A stretch of DNA of 64,000 nt from Amphimallon solstitiale (GCA_963170755.1 OY720680.1:29716141-29780140); one strand, 5' to 3'. Shown: positions 30,778-43,286, numbered from the stretch's first letter. Program-made: numbers and translations. The notes: generated by a model from the letters alone, not told the origin.

Positions 30778-32451
30778 ATGGGTAAATTCTACCTACTCAA
30801 ACGCGACTTCGTTGGATTTTTAGAAAGGCCAGTCAAGAAGAAAAAGAAGATACAAAATGTATATAACTTCGATGATCTAAAGAAAATCACGACGGAATTA
30901 CCACATATAACAGTAAAAATAGGGAACGAAGAAATAGAAGCATTATTAGACACAGGAGCGCAATTATCATTATTAGATAGTAGTATTATAGACAAAGACA
31001 TAGAAAAATTAGGATATTATATGCCTATAAGAAAAGTAAATTTAATAAATGCAAATAAGAAACATATCATTACTATAGATAAAGTTTTTTGTATAAATGT
31101 TAGAATAGGTAGTTTAAAATTATTAACAGAATTCATAATAGTGCCTAATTTGAACAGCAATTGTATTTTGGGGATAGACTTTTTAAGTCAATACGGTACA
31201 AAAATAAATATGGAAAACAAAACATTTCATATTAAAAATTCAATAATCTCCTGGTGTAAGGAAACACAGGAAGATGAGATATTAATTAATAATTTCTATA
31301 TAAATAATGCTGAACAAAATCTCACAAATAAAATGGATAGTAGTTTATTAGACAATAAGTGTGCACATCCTGTGAAGCATCGTCAAAGTGAGGACTTCAC
31401 GCAATATAGGGATGGTACGAATTTAAATTGCGATAAACAATACATAAGCCATGTGAGCAATCTTGTCAGTAAATATAAAGAGTTATTTGATAATAAACCT
31501 GGTTTAGCAAAAGGCTATGAACACAGGCTTAAAGTAGATGAAACACAACCTTTTAAAGTCAAAAATTATCCTGTCCCCAATAAATACAGAGAACAAGTCA
31601 AATTAGAAATTAAAGAAATGTTAAAAAATAAAATTATAGAAAGAACAGAATCAACATTTATAAATCGAATAGTAGTGGTAGTAAAGAAAAATACAGGCAA
31701 TCAGAAAGAAACAAAATTACGCTTATGTCTTGATGCAAGGGGCCTTAACTCAAGGACCTCCCCTAATTTTGAAGCTCCGCAGAGTATAGAGACCTTATTA
31801 ACAAGGTGTACTGATGCAAGGTGGTTCACAAAAATAGATCTGAAGAGTTCTTTTTGGCTGGTACCATTACACAAGGACTCAAGGAAGTATTGTTCCTTTA
31901 TGTTCAATTCATTAGTCTATTCGTATAGAGTCGTTCCGTTTGGCCTATCAACAGCGACAGCCGCTTTGGTTAGAGCCATGCAACAAATTTTAGATCCACA
32001 CGAGGAGTACGTTTCTCATTATGTGGATGACATACTGATATTTAATAAAGATTTAGAGAATCACAAAGAATCAGTAGAAAAGGTTTTAAATACGTTAGCA
32101 GAAAACGATTTAAAAGTTAACATTGAAAAATGTGAATTTTATAAAAATAAAATAAATTATCTAGGGTATATTATAGATGGTAAAACAATAACTATAGAAG
32201 AAGAAAAATTGGAAGCAATAAGAAAGTATCCCAGACCGAAGAACATAAAGATGCTCAGAGGATTCTTGGGAATGATAAATTATTATAAACATTTCATTCC
32301 GAAAATATCTGATCAAACTTATATGCTTTTCAGAATGATAAAGAAGGGTGTAAAATTTAAATGGACTCCTGAAACTCTCAAAGCATTTGAAGAAGTGAAA
32401 GAGAATTTTTGCAAAGCATTAATAGTAAATTTGCCTGATTTTAATGAATAA
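30778..32451 (+). CDS. pol: Pol part 1: protease and reverse transcriptase
   Basis: Starts 3 bp after the gag stop in the same frame. Protease has ALLDTGAQLSLLD (Asp58). RT begins around residue 250 (KVKNYPVPNKYREQVK) and shows LCLDARGLNSRT, KIDLKSSFWLVPL, SYRVVPFGLSTA and YVDD at 415-418, with FLGMINYYKHFIP in the connection. All standard gypsy RT motifs are present. The frame ends at TAA 32449-32451 within the LPDFN..FILRCDAS join between RT and RNase H, so this stop is almost certainly a nonsense mutation. The first codons (MGKFYLLKRDF) may not be a real start; pol is probably made by stop suppression or re-initiation. Confidence 0.88.
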   Translation: MGKFYLLKRDFVGFLERPVKKKKKIQNVYNFDDLKKITTELPHITVKIGNEEIEALLDTGAQLSLLDSSIIDKDIEKLGYYMPIRKVNLINANKKHIITIDKVFCINVRIGSLKLLTEFIIVPNLNSNCILGIDFLSQYGTKINMENKTFHIKNSIISWCKETQEDEILINNFYINNAEQNLTNKMDSSLLDNKCAHPVKHRQSEDFTQYRDGTNLNCDKQYISHVSNLVSKYKELFDNKPGLAKGYEHRLKVDETQPFKVKNYPVPNKYREQVKLEIKEMLKNKIIERTESTFINRIVVVVKKNTGNQKETKLRLCLDARGLNSRTSPNFEAPQSIETLLTRCTDARWFTKIDLKSSFWLVPLHKDSRKYCSFMFNSLVYSYRVVPFGLSTATAALVRAMQQILDPHEEYVSHYVDDILIFNKDLENHKESVEKVLNTLAENDLKVNIEKCEFYKNKINYLGYIIDGKTITIEEEKLEAIRKYPRPKNIKMLRGFLGMINYYKHFIPKISDQTYMLFRMIKKGVKFKWTPETLKAFEEVKENFCKALIVNLPDFNE

Positions 32452-34062
32452 TTTATTTTGAGGTGCGACGCATCAAATAATGCTATAGCTGCAGAGTTAC
32501 TACAGATAAGAAATGGTGTGGAAAGGCTAATCTGTTTCTTATCAAGGATTTTGAAGGGATACGAATTAAACTACACGATTTCAGAAAAGGAACTTTTGTC
32601 TTTGGTTCATTCAGTATCCAAATTAAAATACTATTTACTGGGAAATAGCTTCTTAGTTGAGACGGATCATTTGTTATTAATTTTCCTTATGAAGACCAGA
32701 TTCAACAACTCAAGAATATATAGATGGTCACTTTTATTGTCGGAATATTCATTTAGAATAAGGCATAGAAAGGGCGCAGACAACATAGTTGCAGATGCAT
32801 TGAGTAGAGCTCAAGGAGGGATAAAGCAGCAAAATGCATACCAAGTCAACAATTATAACTTGGATCATGCACCAGAAATATACAGTCGACAGAGCATTGA
32901 AGCATGTCAACAAACCGAAGAAATTCTAGAAATAAAAAGAAAAATACGAAGAGAAGGAGAATACAGAGGATATAATATAAGAAATAACATAGTATATAAG
33001 ACTTTAGGTGATAAGAATTTAATAGTTTTAGATAGAAATTTAGCATTAAGTATCGTTAGAAACATACATAATAATTTAGGGCATCCTGGAAATAGAAAAA
33101 CATTTCTTGTTTTCAGAGAGCAATTTTATTCTCTGAGAGACAAAAATTTAATTGCCACAGAGAATAGAAAATGTAGAGAATGTTTATTAGGAAAATATAA
33201 AAACAGAGTAAATCAGAACAGCATACATAGTATACGAGTAGAAAATAAACTTGATCTGGTAGCTGCTGATTTTCTGGGGAATTTAATACCAGGAGAGCAA
33301 GGATATTGCAACATATTTGTGATGATAGACATTTTAACGAAATATGTAAAATTATATCCGACGAGAAGATATAATACTCAAATAGCAATAAATTGTGTGA
33401 ATCAATTTATAAATGACCATGGACGGATAAGAAAATTACTGGTAGACAACGCTTCATACTTCAACAATATGAGATTCATTCAAGAATTAAGGGAGATGGA
33501 CATAGAGGTAATTTTCACTAGCATAAGGCATCCACAAGCAAATCCTAGTGAGAGGTACATACAAGAAGTGACGAGGCACTTAAGAATGTTAACGCACGAA
33601 AGACACAATGCCTGGGTGCAATACATAGAAGAGGTGGAAAACAATATAAATTTCTTACCTAGTGTAACGACAAATATAAGTCCTTATACATTAATGCATG
33701 GGAGACATCCACCGAGACCTTGGAATCAAGAGACACCAATCGTGAATGATATCGAAGAATTGACAAATCAAGGTAAACAAAGACAAGCAAATATTGCAGA
33801 AAAATACATGAGAACAGAAAATGAAAAGATAAGAAAACACAAGACGTACCAAATTGGAGATCTGGTAGTGGTAAAAAACTACAGGTTGGGAAGGAGAAAT
33901 TTAAACAAGTGCGCAAAGTTGGACTTACCGTACAGTGGCCCATATAGAGTAAATAAAATTTTGAGTGATGTAACGTACGAGCTACAAGAAATAGATAGTG
34001 AAAGGATCAAAGGAAAATATCACATATCTATGCTTTATGATTATATAGACATAGAAAATTAA
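32452..34062 (+). pseudogene. pol: Pol part 2: RNase H and integrase, cut off by a nonsense codon
   Basis: Same frame as the RT part, with no ATG at its beginning (it resumes FILRCDASNN directly after TAA). Counting from Leu/Met at 32458, RNase H residues are Asp4, Glu44, Asp70 and Asp113 (GADNIVADALSR). Integrase has the zinc motif His204, His209 (HNNLGHP), Cys239, Cys242 (KCRECLLGK) and a catalytic triad Asp271 (VAADFLGNL), Asp330 (LLVDNASYF), Glu365 (ANPSERYIQE), with 34 residues between the last two. The C-terminus has GDLVVVKNYRLG and the GPYRVNKIL segment of a gypsy GPY/F module. No envelope gene follows. Motifs are intact; only the upstream TAA disables the copy. Confidence 0.88.
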
Positions 34063-34164
34063 TAATCATTTGTGCGAGTTTTCACAATGGTTATTATATG
34101 TGTCGTTCATGCTTTAATAATCATTGTTGACGATTCACGACAAAATACAATAACCAAGGGAATA

Positions 34165-34901
34165 TGCCGTGAAATCGCAAAATTTATAGAATAAGAATAG
34201 CTTTAGAGATTAATTTAAGAATTAGTTTAAGCTTTGAAATAAAAAAATAAAAATAACAAAAATTCTATTTAAATATTATTGGGTAAAACTATGCAACAAG
34301 AACTACATGAAGGTATACAAAGTTGCATACTCATAGTCAATTTATAAAAGTGATTTTAAAAAACTATTATTATTCAAGTAAATAATGAGAAAATACAAAA
34401 TAAAGTTTATTAAATAAATATGAAACAAAAGATGTAGAATAAAAATTTATTAAATAAAAATATGAAATAAAGACAAAATAAATATAAGTAATATATTTCT
34501 TTTGTAAAAGAATACACAAGATGTATGGTTTATATATCATGAAAAAGATGAAATACGATATGCAAGAAATATAAATAAGTAAATTATTATGATTTATATG
34601 CATAAAGCAGTAAAAATCTTATGAAAGTGTTTATGAACTAAATTGTATTAAAAGATAAAATTTACCTTAGCTTATAAATAGACTAAGAAAGGATATAAAA
34701 ATATGTAAAACGTAGAAACGATCAGCAATAACATTTTTGTATTTAAAGGTAGCTGATATAATAAATAAAAAGTATATGTGTTTATGATTTGTTTGCAACA
34801 CAATGCTTCAGAGAGACTGGAAATAGACGTGTACGGTTCAATGACCTACAAAAGACAACAAAATATATAAAACTTGTGTAAAGTCTATTGCAGATTGATA
34901 T
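34165..34901 (+). repeat. 3' LTR of the gypsy element, first part
   Basis: Matches 26457-27193 with single-base differences. It is interrupted after GCAGATTGATAT by the nested element; the remainder is at 43287-44740. Confidence 0.92.
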
Positions 34902-37629
34902 TGTACTAGGTAATATCTCATACATATCAGTTCAACCCTCGAAATAATTATTAAATCCTATTACAGTTTAAATGTCATAAATTGAACCGTATATGAAATG
35001 AAATAACACTCTAGACATGTTTTGTAAAAATATGTTATTATTTAATGAACAACCCTCGTATTTGTTATTTTTATAATCCCTTTATTTATTTCCTAATATT
35101 CCATTCATTATACGAAGGTGTTTTATTTATATGCCCGGCTAGCTTTACATTTCATCACTACATAAATTACTTTACTCTATCCTGACTCTTTATTTAATTT
35201 ACAGAATTTAACTCTGCCTACAATCATATACTTTTATAAATTTCAATAATCTTTTTTTTAAATTTCTTATTTCTTTTCTAGACTAACATTTTATAAATTA
35301 CTGATTACTGTATTATCTTAATACTTTCTATATTTTACATAATCCAGTCTACTAACAAGTGTTCAATAAAATACCTAGATGTCTCTACTACTCATTCCAA
35401 TTCGGTATAAAATAATTAATATCAGTTTATTTATTGTAAAATTTCTAAATGTTTTATTGTTGGATGTGAAATGCTATTTTACTTTAAAAAGTGGATTTTT
35501 GATTTCTCAGATTATACTTCTTATAACATTTACTTAATTCCTTCGGTAAGACAACAATAATAATCAGATTTCAATTCACTATGTCATATGACATTTATTT
35601 CTTTCAGGTTATAAATTTACCAGAATATTTCCTTTAGTTGATAATATGATTATGATAAAATAAAACAATACTCAAATAAGAAATAATATGTTTATATTCA
35701 AACTTCGTACTTATTAAAATATGGGACATTTGCTGACAATAAATATAATATGGAAACCTGATATTTGACGTTTAGAAGATATTAAATTCAAAGTGTATAG
35801 TTCCAAACCCAACTAAATAATTCAGGTACGTACTCTGATATTATGTATTATTGATATTCAAAATTAAGTAATTCTTTCTATTACTTTCTTTCTCAAATTA
35901 ATTTATACTACTATTATGATGTGTTCAATATTATTTAATGGCTTGATAACTCTATAAATTTGTATAATAATGAAAATTATTCATATCTTGTCATATTACT
36001 GGATAGAAAAGAATTAAAATAACTTATGTTGTTTATAACAGATGTACTTGTTGTAATAACTATTAGTTCAGTCTATTTCAATACTGAATTATATTGCAAT
36101 CAATTAAATCTTTTCCAACATTCACAAAATGTTATCTTTCTTTAGTACTGACACAAATAATATACTAAAATGGTAATACTTAATTGTTTTCTTCTTTCAG
36201 ATGAGTACTATCCACTTCCTGATGACGTTTTTGGACGAATACCACTTCTTTGATGTAGTTAAACTTCAATCTTGTTCAAACTCTTGAAGAAAGAATACCA
36301 ATTATCCTGTACAGGAACTTGCTCTACGTTTGGAATAAATTGTCCTCTTAAAATGCCGAATCTCTTTGTGCACAGCAACTTCTCTTATACACCCGGAACT
36401 TGTGAAATTCACCAACCTTTATGGATTTCTTGTGATAATCTGCCTCCTTTTGATCACCAGTACTTCTGGAATCTGCTACCTTTTATAAAAATCGGATCTT
36501 GAAGATTGCTTCACCCTTTATGGAATTTCAAAACTCTGGTACTCAATAGCCTTCTGAAAACTTCTATGATCCCGGAGACAACAACCCTATTTCGGATATA
36601 CCTGGATCTTGTACAAATTTGTAAGTACAATTACTTTTTTTATATTAATTTATTCGTAGTTAACGTAGTTCACTCAGGACACACTTTTCTCTTTTATAAT
36701 TAACTGTATTCGTGTTTTATATCAGAAATTATCTTCTTTCTGAAAAAACACGTCTACCGTTTTTTAAAATAGAAAAATTCTCTTTTTAAACACTATTCTA
36801 GGATTATTATCGCGTTAATATCAGAAAAGATATTCCCTTTTCCAAAAACACGTCTACCGCTTTTTAGAATTCGAAAAATTCTCTTTTTAAACACTATTCT
36901 AGGATTATTATCGCGTTAATATCAGAAAAGATATTCCCTTTTCCAAAAACACGTCTACCGCTTTTTAGAATTCGAAAAATTCTCTCGTTTATTTATTCAT
37001 TTCCCTAGTAATCCTTACTCATTTTGTATTCTCCAATCAAAGTTTTACAACATCAATAACAATCAACAACATAGCTTTTAAATTCTCTAATATACCTAGA
37101 ATACTTCTTAACATTGTATTATCTGATTATCTAAATTCTTTTTATAATTTTATCAACCCTTCTTTACATATTCATATCCCAATACCTCTCTACATCTATA
37201 TTTCTGAACAAATGTCAAATAATGACAGTTCCTGTATTTCAAATTATTCCCGGGAACTTTTCTACAATACAATCTATACACCTTTCAAAATAAGATTCTA
37301 AATATTTTTATCACCTCATAAACGTCAATTACCCAAGTTTTTACAAATTTATAATACATTTTACAAAATAACAACTAATATTCAACTCTCTTCTTTCCAG
37401 AATATTTTGAACTTCTAAGAAAAATGAACATGGTCAACCTTTCCATATACAGGTGGTTTATTATAAAATTCGAATACTTGTTAAATACGATAAACCTCTA
37501 TTATGATAAACCTAATAAATCTTATTTTAAACACATCATAATAAATTTTTCTACGTTTATTTAATTAAATTTGGTAACTTTCATATCAATTCATATTATA
37601 TTGTTAACGTATGCCTTTATACTATAACA
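34902..37629 (-). repeat. 3' LTR (minus orientation) of the nested element
   Basis: Starts TGTACTAGGTAATATCTCAT and ends TTTATACTATAACA on the plus strand. It has three starts of the ~101-bp tandem repeat. It also includes 65- and 76-codon open frames shared with the other LTR, on the antisense strand of the element; coding use is unlikely. Confidence 0.9.
36751..36990. repeat. ~101-bp tandem repeat, 3 units
   Basis: Units begin CGTCTACCG at 36751, 36851 and 36952 and include TTCTCTTTTTAAACACTATT CTAGG and ATCGCGTTAATATCAG. The last unit is partial. The other LTR has four. Confidence 0.92.
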
Positions 37630-37641
37630 TATGCCCCTTTT
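37630..37641 (-). other. Polypurine tract of the nested element
   Basis: On the minus strand AAAAGGGGCATA lies immediately before the TGTTATAG start of the LTR, where plus-strand DNA synthesis is primed in LTR elements. Confidence 0.7.
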
Positions 37642-39171
37642 AATAAATGTAAATTTAAACCTCAAATAAACAAATTTTCATTTATTAAACTAATATACCT
37701 TCAATTATTACACTCTCAGTAATTCCTATTTTGTGAACAATGTTATTACAATAAACTATTAATATTCAAATCCGATGTACAAACATTTCACAATTCTCAA
37801 CAATTAACATCTATGTTTAAGCAAATTTTTTTTTTTTATATATAATTTATCCAAAGTAATATAAGTACCAATTATTTTAATTTATCATATGAAAATTATT
37901 AATTTCATTTTACATACATAATAACTATGCCCTGTACATTCTATTAATATTTAGCAAGTGTTCTCTACATATAAATATTTAGCCTCTATACAATTTTTAT
38001 AATATCATAGTAACTGTATTACTCTTAACATTTCTTTTAGGTGATAGTTTCAATTTTTTTCATTCAACTCTTTCTCGTAAAGATTATTGCCTCTATAAAA
38101 TATTTTACTTATGCTCACTTATACATTTATATTATATTTATTATTTCTATTTCCTTTGCGCATGTATCCCATAATATTCCTATAGACATATCCGTCTTCC
38201 CCATACTTTCTACTTATGAAAGTTTATACTTATATTTACGTTTTATTGGCGTACGTTACCTTAATCTCTCATTAGACATTTTAGTCCTATATAAATCATC
38301 ATATTAGGTTACTTTTAACCCATTCTCTATCATTTATATTATAATTCCATATTTTAATGGTACATTTTATATTTATTTATTATTGCAAGCATTTTTCCTT
38401 CAATTAAAATATTATATCATAAAGGCTTTTACTATCTTTTTATAATTAGCTTTATAACATCACCTACTTTATTATTCTGTAAATCTCTTTTACTGCTTCA
38501 ATTATTTTAAAATCTGAAGGCTTTGAATAATTCTTTCTTTTCCTCAACAACTAAATACATTCCTTCTATGTTTTATATTTGGGCATATAATTACACATTT
38601 AATTCCAAATAGATTTTCTTATAGTACTTTGGTTTTATTTTTATTTTTTTTATATATAAAATATGTAGGAATGAGAGTAACATTTGATACAACTCTTAAA
38701 ACAACATTCTTCAAATATCTCTAATATTCTAAACTCTATATTCTATATTTCGATTCTGAACCTCTTTCTATATATCCATTTTTATACTAGGCTTTATTCA
38801 CCCTACTTATGAACTTTAACATGCCCCTTTCTCAACAAATCAACTAAGTTAACATTTTTTTTATATCCGATTATGTTCTTGTTATAAAAAATACTCCTAC
38901 TATGCCCCTAACTTCTATACAATATAAAAATTTGAACTCTTGTATATAAAAACATTTCCTATATGGTTTGATGATTCTTCAAAAACAACATGTGCATGAT
39001 TTAACAATATTTGGATACGGAAGTGACGTTACCCACCTATATAACACAATCAATTCTAATGTAATGTCCTGCCTATAACTTGAGATCTAATTAATACTGG
39101 GATAAGCAGGTGTCGTAAATACCTTCAGAAGACGACCTCTTTTTTCTTCTGTCCTGACTATAATTTTCTGT
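37642..39171. other. Internal non-coding part of the nested element
   Basis: About 1.5 kb of AT-rich sequence with stops in all frames apart from an 88-codon hydrophobic plus-strand frame (38041-38307), which lacks motifs. No RT, RNase H or integrase remnants are seen. Confidence 0.5.
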
Positions 39172-40269
39172 TCATAATTCTATTTTTAATCTAACTCTAT
39201 TCTTCCATGTACCCAATTTTTCTACTGGTACCAAATTTTCTAAATACCATGTATCCTCTAGTTCCATTACATAAGTAATCTTATTAATCATTTTCCTAAT
39301 CTTATTAAATACTCTTCCAAAATTAATATGATTTAATGTGAATGTGTTTGAAACTTTCTGACATTCAATATCACATTCTAATAACACTTTACTATTTATA
39401 TCCAAGATCAATATCTCCTGATAAACATTACGTGACACATATTTTTTTAAATAAACTCTTCTCTTCTCAATAAAATTATTACCATTTACAATTCCTTCAA
39501 ATTTACTGTCCATATTTATTTTTTCACTTCTTAAGCTATTTCTCATATATGTTAGTAACATATTACGTCCAACATTAAATATCTTTCCAGTAAACTTTCC
39601 GTCTCCTATAAATATCCCTTTTATCTGACTTGAGGTGAATAAGTATGGCTTTTTGTCATCTTCTTCTTCTAATAAATTCGAATCTAATTGAGTTCTTAAA
39701 ATACTTCTGCCTGAATCCATGTATTTTGTTTTCTTCTTTAAAAATACGATTGTATAAAATTTCTTAATCTCTGCTGTCTTTTGTATATCATCAATACCGT
39801 TTAAAACATCCTTCTCAAAATTTCCTATCACTTCTTTAGTCTGTTTTATGTCTATTTCTACTAACTGATTTCCAATAATTACTCCTTCTTCCATCTTCAA
39901 TATTCCATTAACTTCTGCTGAATCTTGTTTGTCTTTCACGCAAACTTGTGTTACTGGTATTATTTCTTCTGGATTACTCACCAAAGATTCTTTAAATTCT
40001 TCAATATCCTTTTTATATTCTTCTCTAGTATCAATGCTTGCCTTAATCAATTTATCCAATCTTCCTCCTAATTCTTTTTTATCCTCCTCTCTATTTTTCT
40101 TAGCTTCCATTTTATCCTCCTCTCTTTGTCGTCTACTTTCTTCAATCATCTTGTCAAATTTATCCATTAATTCCTTATTACTTTTTTCTCTGACTACTTC
40201 CATTTCTTTAAAAAAATTTTCAAACATTTGTCGTAATAACCTCATCTCTTCTGAAGTGATTGACGTCAT
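39172..40269 (-). CDS. Coiled-coil protein of the nested LTR element (gag-like?)
   Basis: An open minus-strand frame. The likely start is the ATG at 40269 (MTSITSEEMRLLRQMF; an upstream in-frame ATG at 40299 gives 10 more residues), about 160 nt past the primer site. Residues ~1-110 are a charged coiled coil with repeats such as RREEDK/NREEDKKE. A middle linker has SNPEEIIPVTQVCV. The C-terminal half (about 190-365) contains YLFTSSQIKGIFIGDGKFTG and TWYLENLVPVEKLG and is not recognised. Position after the primer site and the coiled coil suggest a Gag-type structural protein, but no capsid motif or zinc knuckle is seen. Intact despite surrounding decay. Confidence 0.65.
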   Translation of the reverse strand: MTSITSEEMRLLRQMFENFFKEMEVVREKSNKELMDKFDKMIEESRRQREEDKMEAKKNREEDKKELGGRLDKLIKASIDTREEYKKDIEEFKESLVSNPEEIIPVTQVCVKDKQDSAEVNGILKMEEGVIIGNQLVEIDIKQTKEVIGNFEKDVLNGIDDIQKTAEIKKFYTIVFLKKKTKYMDSGRSILRTQLDSNLLEEEDDKKPYLFTSSQIKGIFIGDGKFTGKIFNVGRNMLLTYMRNSLRSEKINMDSKFEGIVNGNNFIEKRRVYLKKYVSRNVYQEILILDINSKVLLECDIECQKVSNTFTLNHINFGRVFNKIRKMINKITYVMELEDTWYLENLVPVEKLGTWKNRVRLKIEL

Positions 40270-40429
40270 TTTAAATAAGTAGAATACACAAATAAACAAA
40301 CAAAATTACTTGTACCTAAATATACCTGTGACTGGCTTTATTATCTTTGAAAATGTATATTAATGTTTCCTCTATAAAACAATTAATAAAATATTCAAAA
40401 TACGATGTTGTGAGTCTTATATTTACAAG

Positions 40430-40447
40430 GCCCCACGTTGGGCGCCA
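40430..40447 (-). other. Primer binding site, tRNA-Lys type
   Basis: The minus strand reads TGGCGCCCAACGTGGGGC, the 18-nt complement of a tRNA-Lys 3' end used by many retroelements. It lies 5 nt (TTTTA on the minus strand) inside the LTR edge at 40453. This fixes the element's orientation. Confidence 0.85.
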
Positions 40448-40452
40448 TAAAA

Positions 40453-43282
40453 TGTACTAGGTAATATCTCATACATATCAGTTCAACCCTCGAAATAATT
40501 ATTAAATCCTATTACAGTTTAAATGTCATAAATTGAACCGTATATGAAATGAAATAACACTCTAGACATGTTTTGTAAAAATATGTTATTATTTAATGAA
40601 CAACCCTCGTATTTGTTATTTTTATAATCCCTTTATTTATTTCCTAATATTCCATTCATTATACGAAGGTGTTTTATTTATATGCCCGGCTAGCTTTACA
40701 TTTCATCACTACATAAATTACTTTACTCTATCCTGACTCTTTATTTAATTTACAGAATTTAACTCTGCCTACAATCATATACTTTTATAAATTTCAATAA
40801 TCTTTTTTTTAAATTTCTTATTTCTTTTCTAGACTAACATTTTATAAATTACTGATTACTGTATTATCTTAATACTTTCTATATTTTACATAATCCAGTC
40901 TACTAACAAGTGTTCAATAAAATACCTAGATGTCTCTACTACTCATTCCAATTCGGTATAAAATAATTAATATCAGTTTATTTATTGTAAAATTTCTAAA
41001 TGTTTTATTGTTGGATGTGAAATGCTATTTTACTTTAAAAAGTGGATTTTTGATTTCTCAGATTATACTTCTTATAACATTTACTTAATTCCTTCGGTAA
41101 GACAACAATAATAATCAGATTTCAATTCACTATGTCATATGACATTTATTTCTTTCAGGTTATAAATTTACCAGAATATTTCCTTTAGTTGATAATATGA
41201 TTATGATAAAATAAAACAATACTCAAATAAGAAATAATATGTTTATATTCAAACTTCGTACTTATTAAAATATGGGACATTTGCTGACAATAAATATAAT
41301 ATGGAAACCTGATATTTGACGTTTAGAAGATATTAAATTCAAAGTGTATAGTTCCAAACCCAACTAAATAATTCAGGTACGTACTCTGATATTATGTATT
41401 ATTGATATTCAAAATTAAGTAATTCTTTCTATTACTTTCTTTCTCAAATTAATTTATACTACTATTATGATGTGTTCAATATTATTTAATGGCTTGATAA
41501 CTCTATAAATTTGTATAATAATGAAAATTATTCATATCTTGTCATATTACTGGATAGAAGAGAATTAAAATAACTTATGTTGTTTATAACAGATGTACTT
41601 GTTGTAATAACTATTAGTTCAGTCTATTTCAATACTGAATTATATTGCAATCAATTAAATCTTTTCCAACATTCACAAAATGTTATCTTTCTTTAGTACT
41701 GACACAAATAATATACTAAAATGGTAATACTTAATTGCTTTCTTCTTTCAGATGAGTACTATCCACTTCCTGATGACGTTTTTTGACTAATACCACTTCT
41801 TTGATGTAGTTAAACTTCAATCTTGTTCAAACTCTTGAAGAAAGAATACCAATTATCCTGTACAGGAACTTGCTCGACGTTTGGAATAAATTGTCCTCTT
41901 AGAATGCCGAATCTCTTTGTGCACAGTAACTTCTCTTATACACCCGGAACTTGTGAAATTCACCAACCTTTATGGATTTCTTGTGATAATCTGCCTCCTT
42001 TTGATCACCAGTACTTCTGGAATCTGCTACCTTTTATAAAAATCGGATCTTGAAGATTGCTTCACCCTTTATGGAATTTCAAAACTCTGGTACTCAATAG
42101 CCTTCTGAAAACTTCTATGATCCCGGAGACAACAACCCTATTTCGGATATACCTGGATCTTGTACAAATTTGTAAGTACAATTATTTTTTTTATATTAAT
42201 TTATTCGTAGTTAACGTAGTTCACTCAGGACACACTTTTCTCTTTTATAATTAACTGTATTCGTGTTTTATATCAGAAATTATCTTCTTTCTGAAAAAAC
42301 ACGTCTACCGTTTTTTAAATTCGAAAAATTCTCTTTTTAAACACTATTCTAGGATTATTATCGCGTTAATATCAGAAAAGATATTCCCTTTTCCAAAAAC
42401 ACGTCTACCGCTTTTTAGAATTCGAAAAATTCTCCTTTTAAACACTATTCTAGGATTATTATCGCGTTAATATCAGAAAAGATATTCCCTTTTCCAAAAA
42501 CACGTCTACCGCTTTTTAGAATTCGAAAAATTCTCCTTTTAAACACTATTCTAGGATTATTATCGCGTTAATATCAGAAAAGATATTCCCTTTTCCAAAA
42601 ACACGTCTACCGCTTTTTTAGAATTCGAAAAATTCTCTCGTTTATTTATTCATTTCCCTAGTAATCCTTACTCATTTTGTATTCTCCAATCAAAGTTTTA
42701 CAACAGCAATAACAATCAACAACATAGCTTTTAAATTCTCTAATATACCTAGAATACTTCTTAACATTGTATTATCTGATTATCTAAATTCTTTTTATAA
42801 TTTTATCAACCCTTCTTTACATATTCATATCCCAATACCTCTCTACATCTATATTTCTGAACAAATGTCAAATAATGACAGTTCCTGTATTTCAAATTAT
42901 TCCCGGGAACTTTTCTACAATACAATCTATACACCTTTCAAAATAAGATTCTAAATATTTTTATCACCTCATAAACGTCAATTACCCAAGTTTTTACAAA
43001 TTTATAATACATTTTACAAAATAACAACTAATATTCAACTCTCTTCTTTCCAGAATATTTTGAACTTCTAAGAAAAATGAACATGGTCAACCTTTCCATA
43101 TACAGGTGGTTTATTATAAAATTCGAATACTTGTTAAATACGATAAACCTCTATTATGATAAACCTAATAAATCTTATTTTAAACACATCATAATAAATT
43201 TTTCTACGTTTATTTAATTAAATTTGGTAACTTTCATATCAATTCATATTATATTGTTAACGTATGCCTTTATACTATAACA
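40453..43282 (-). repeat. 5' LTR (minus orientation) of the nested element
   Basis: Nearly identical to 34902-37629, with scattered substitutions and one extra ~101-bp tandem unit. Confidence 0.92.
42302..42640. repeat. ~101-bp tandem repeat, 4 units
   Basis: CGTCTACCG occurs at 42302, 42402, 42503 and 42604, with the same unit as at 36751-36990. The extra unit accounts for the LTR length difference. Confidence 0.92.
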
Positions 43283-43286
43283 ATAT

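Larger units (their letters stand above)
34902..43282 (-). mobile_element. Non-autonomous LTR retrotransposon with very long LTRs, nested, minus strand
   Basis: Terminal direct repeats 34902-37629 (2728 bp) and 40453-43282 (2830 bp) begin and end TGT..ACA and lie inside the gypsy 3' LTR. ATAT flanks both sides (34898-34901, 43283-43286). Orientation is minus: a tRNA-Lys-type primer site adjoins the right LTR and a polypurine tract adjoins the left one. The internal region is only 2.8 kb and encodes one ORF without protease, RT or integrase, so it must rely on enzymes supplied in trans. The LTRs are nearly identical; the 102-bp length difference equals one unit of an internal tandem repeat. 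Confidence 0.9.

Noticed and set aside
36272..36703. 76- and 65-codon frames duplicated at 41823-42254
   Set aside because: Antisense frames within LTRs of the nested element; duplication is explained by the LTRs.
39929..40282. 117-codon plus-strand frame rich in Ser and Leu
   Set aside because: Shadow of the coiled-coil ORF on the minus strand, which fits the primer site and orientation.
36751..42640. CRISPR-like regular repeats
   Set aside because: Units are ~101 bp and nearly identical throughout, without unique spacers, and lie in LTRs of a eukaryotic retroelement.
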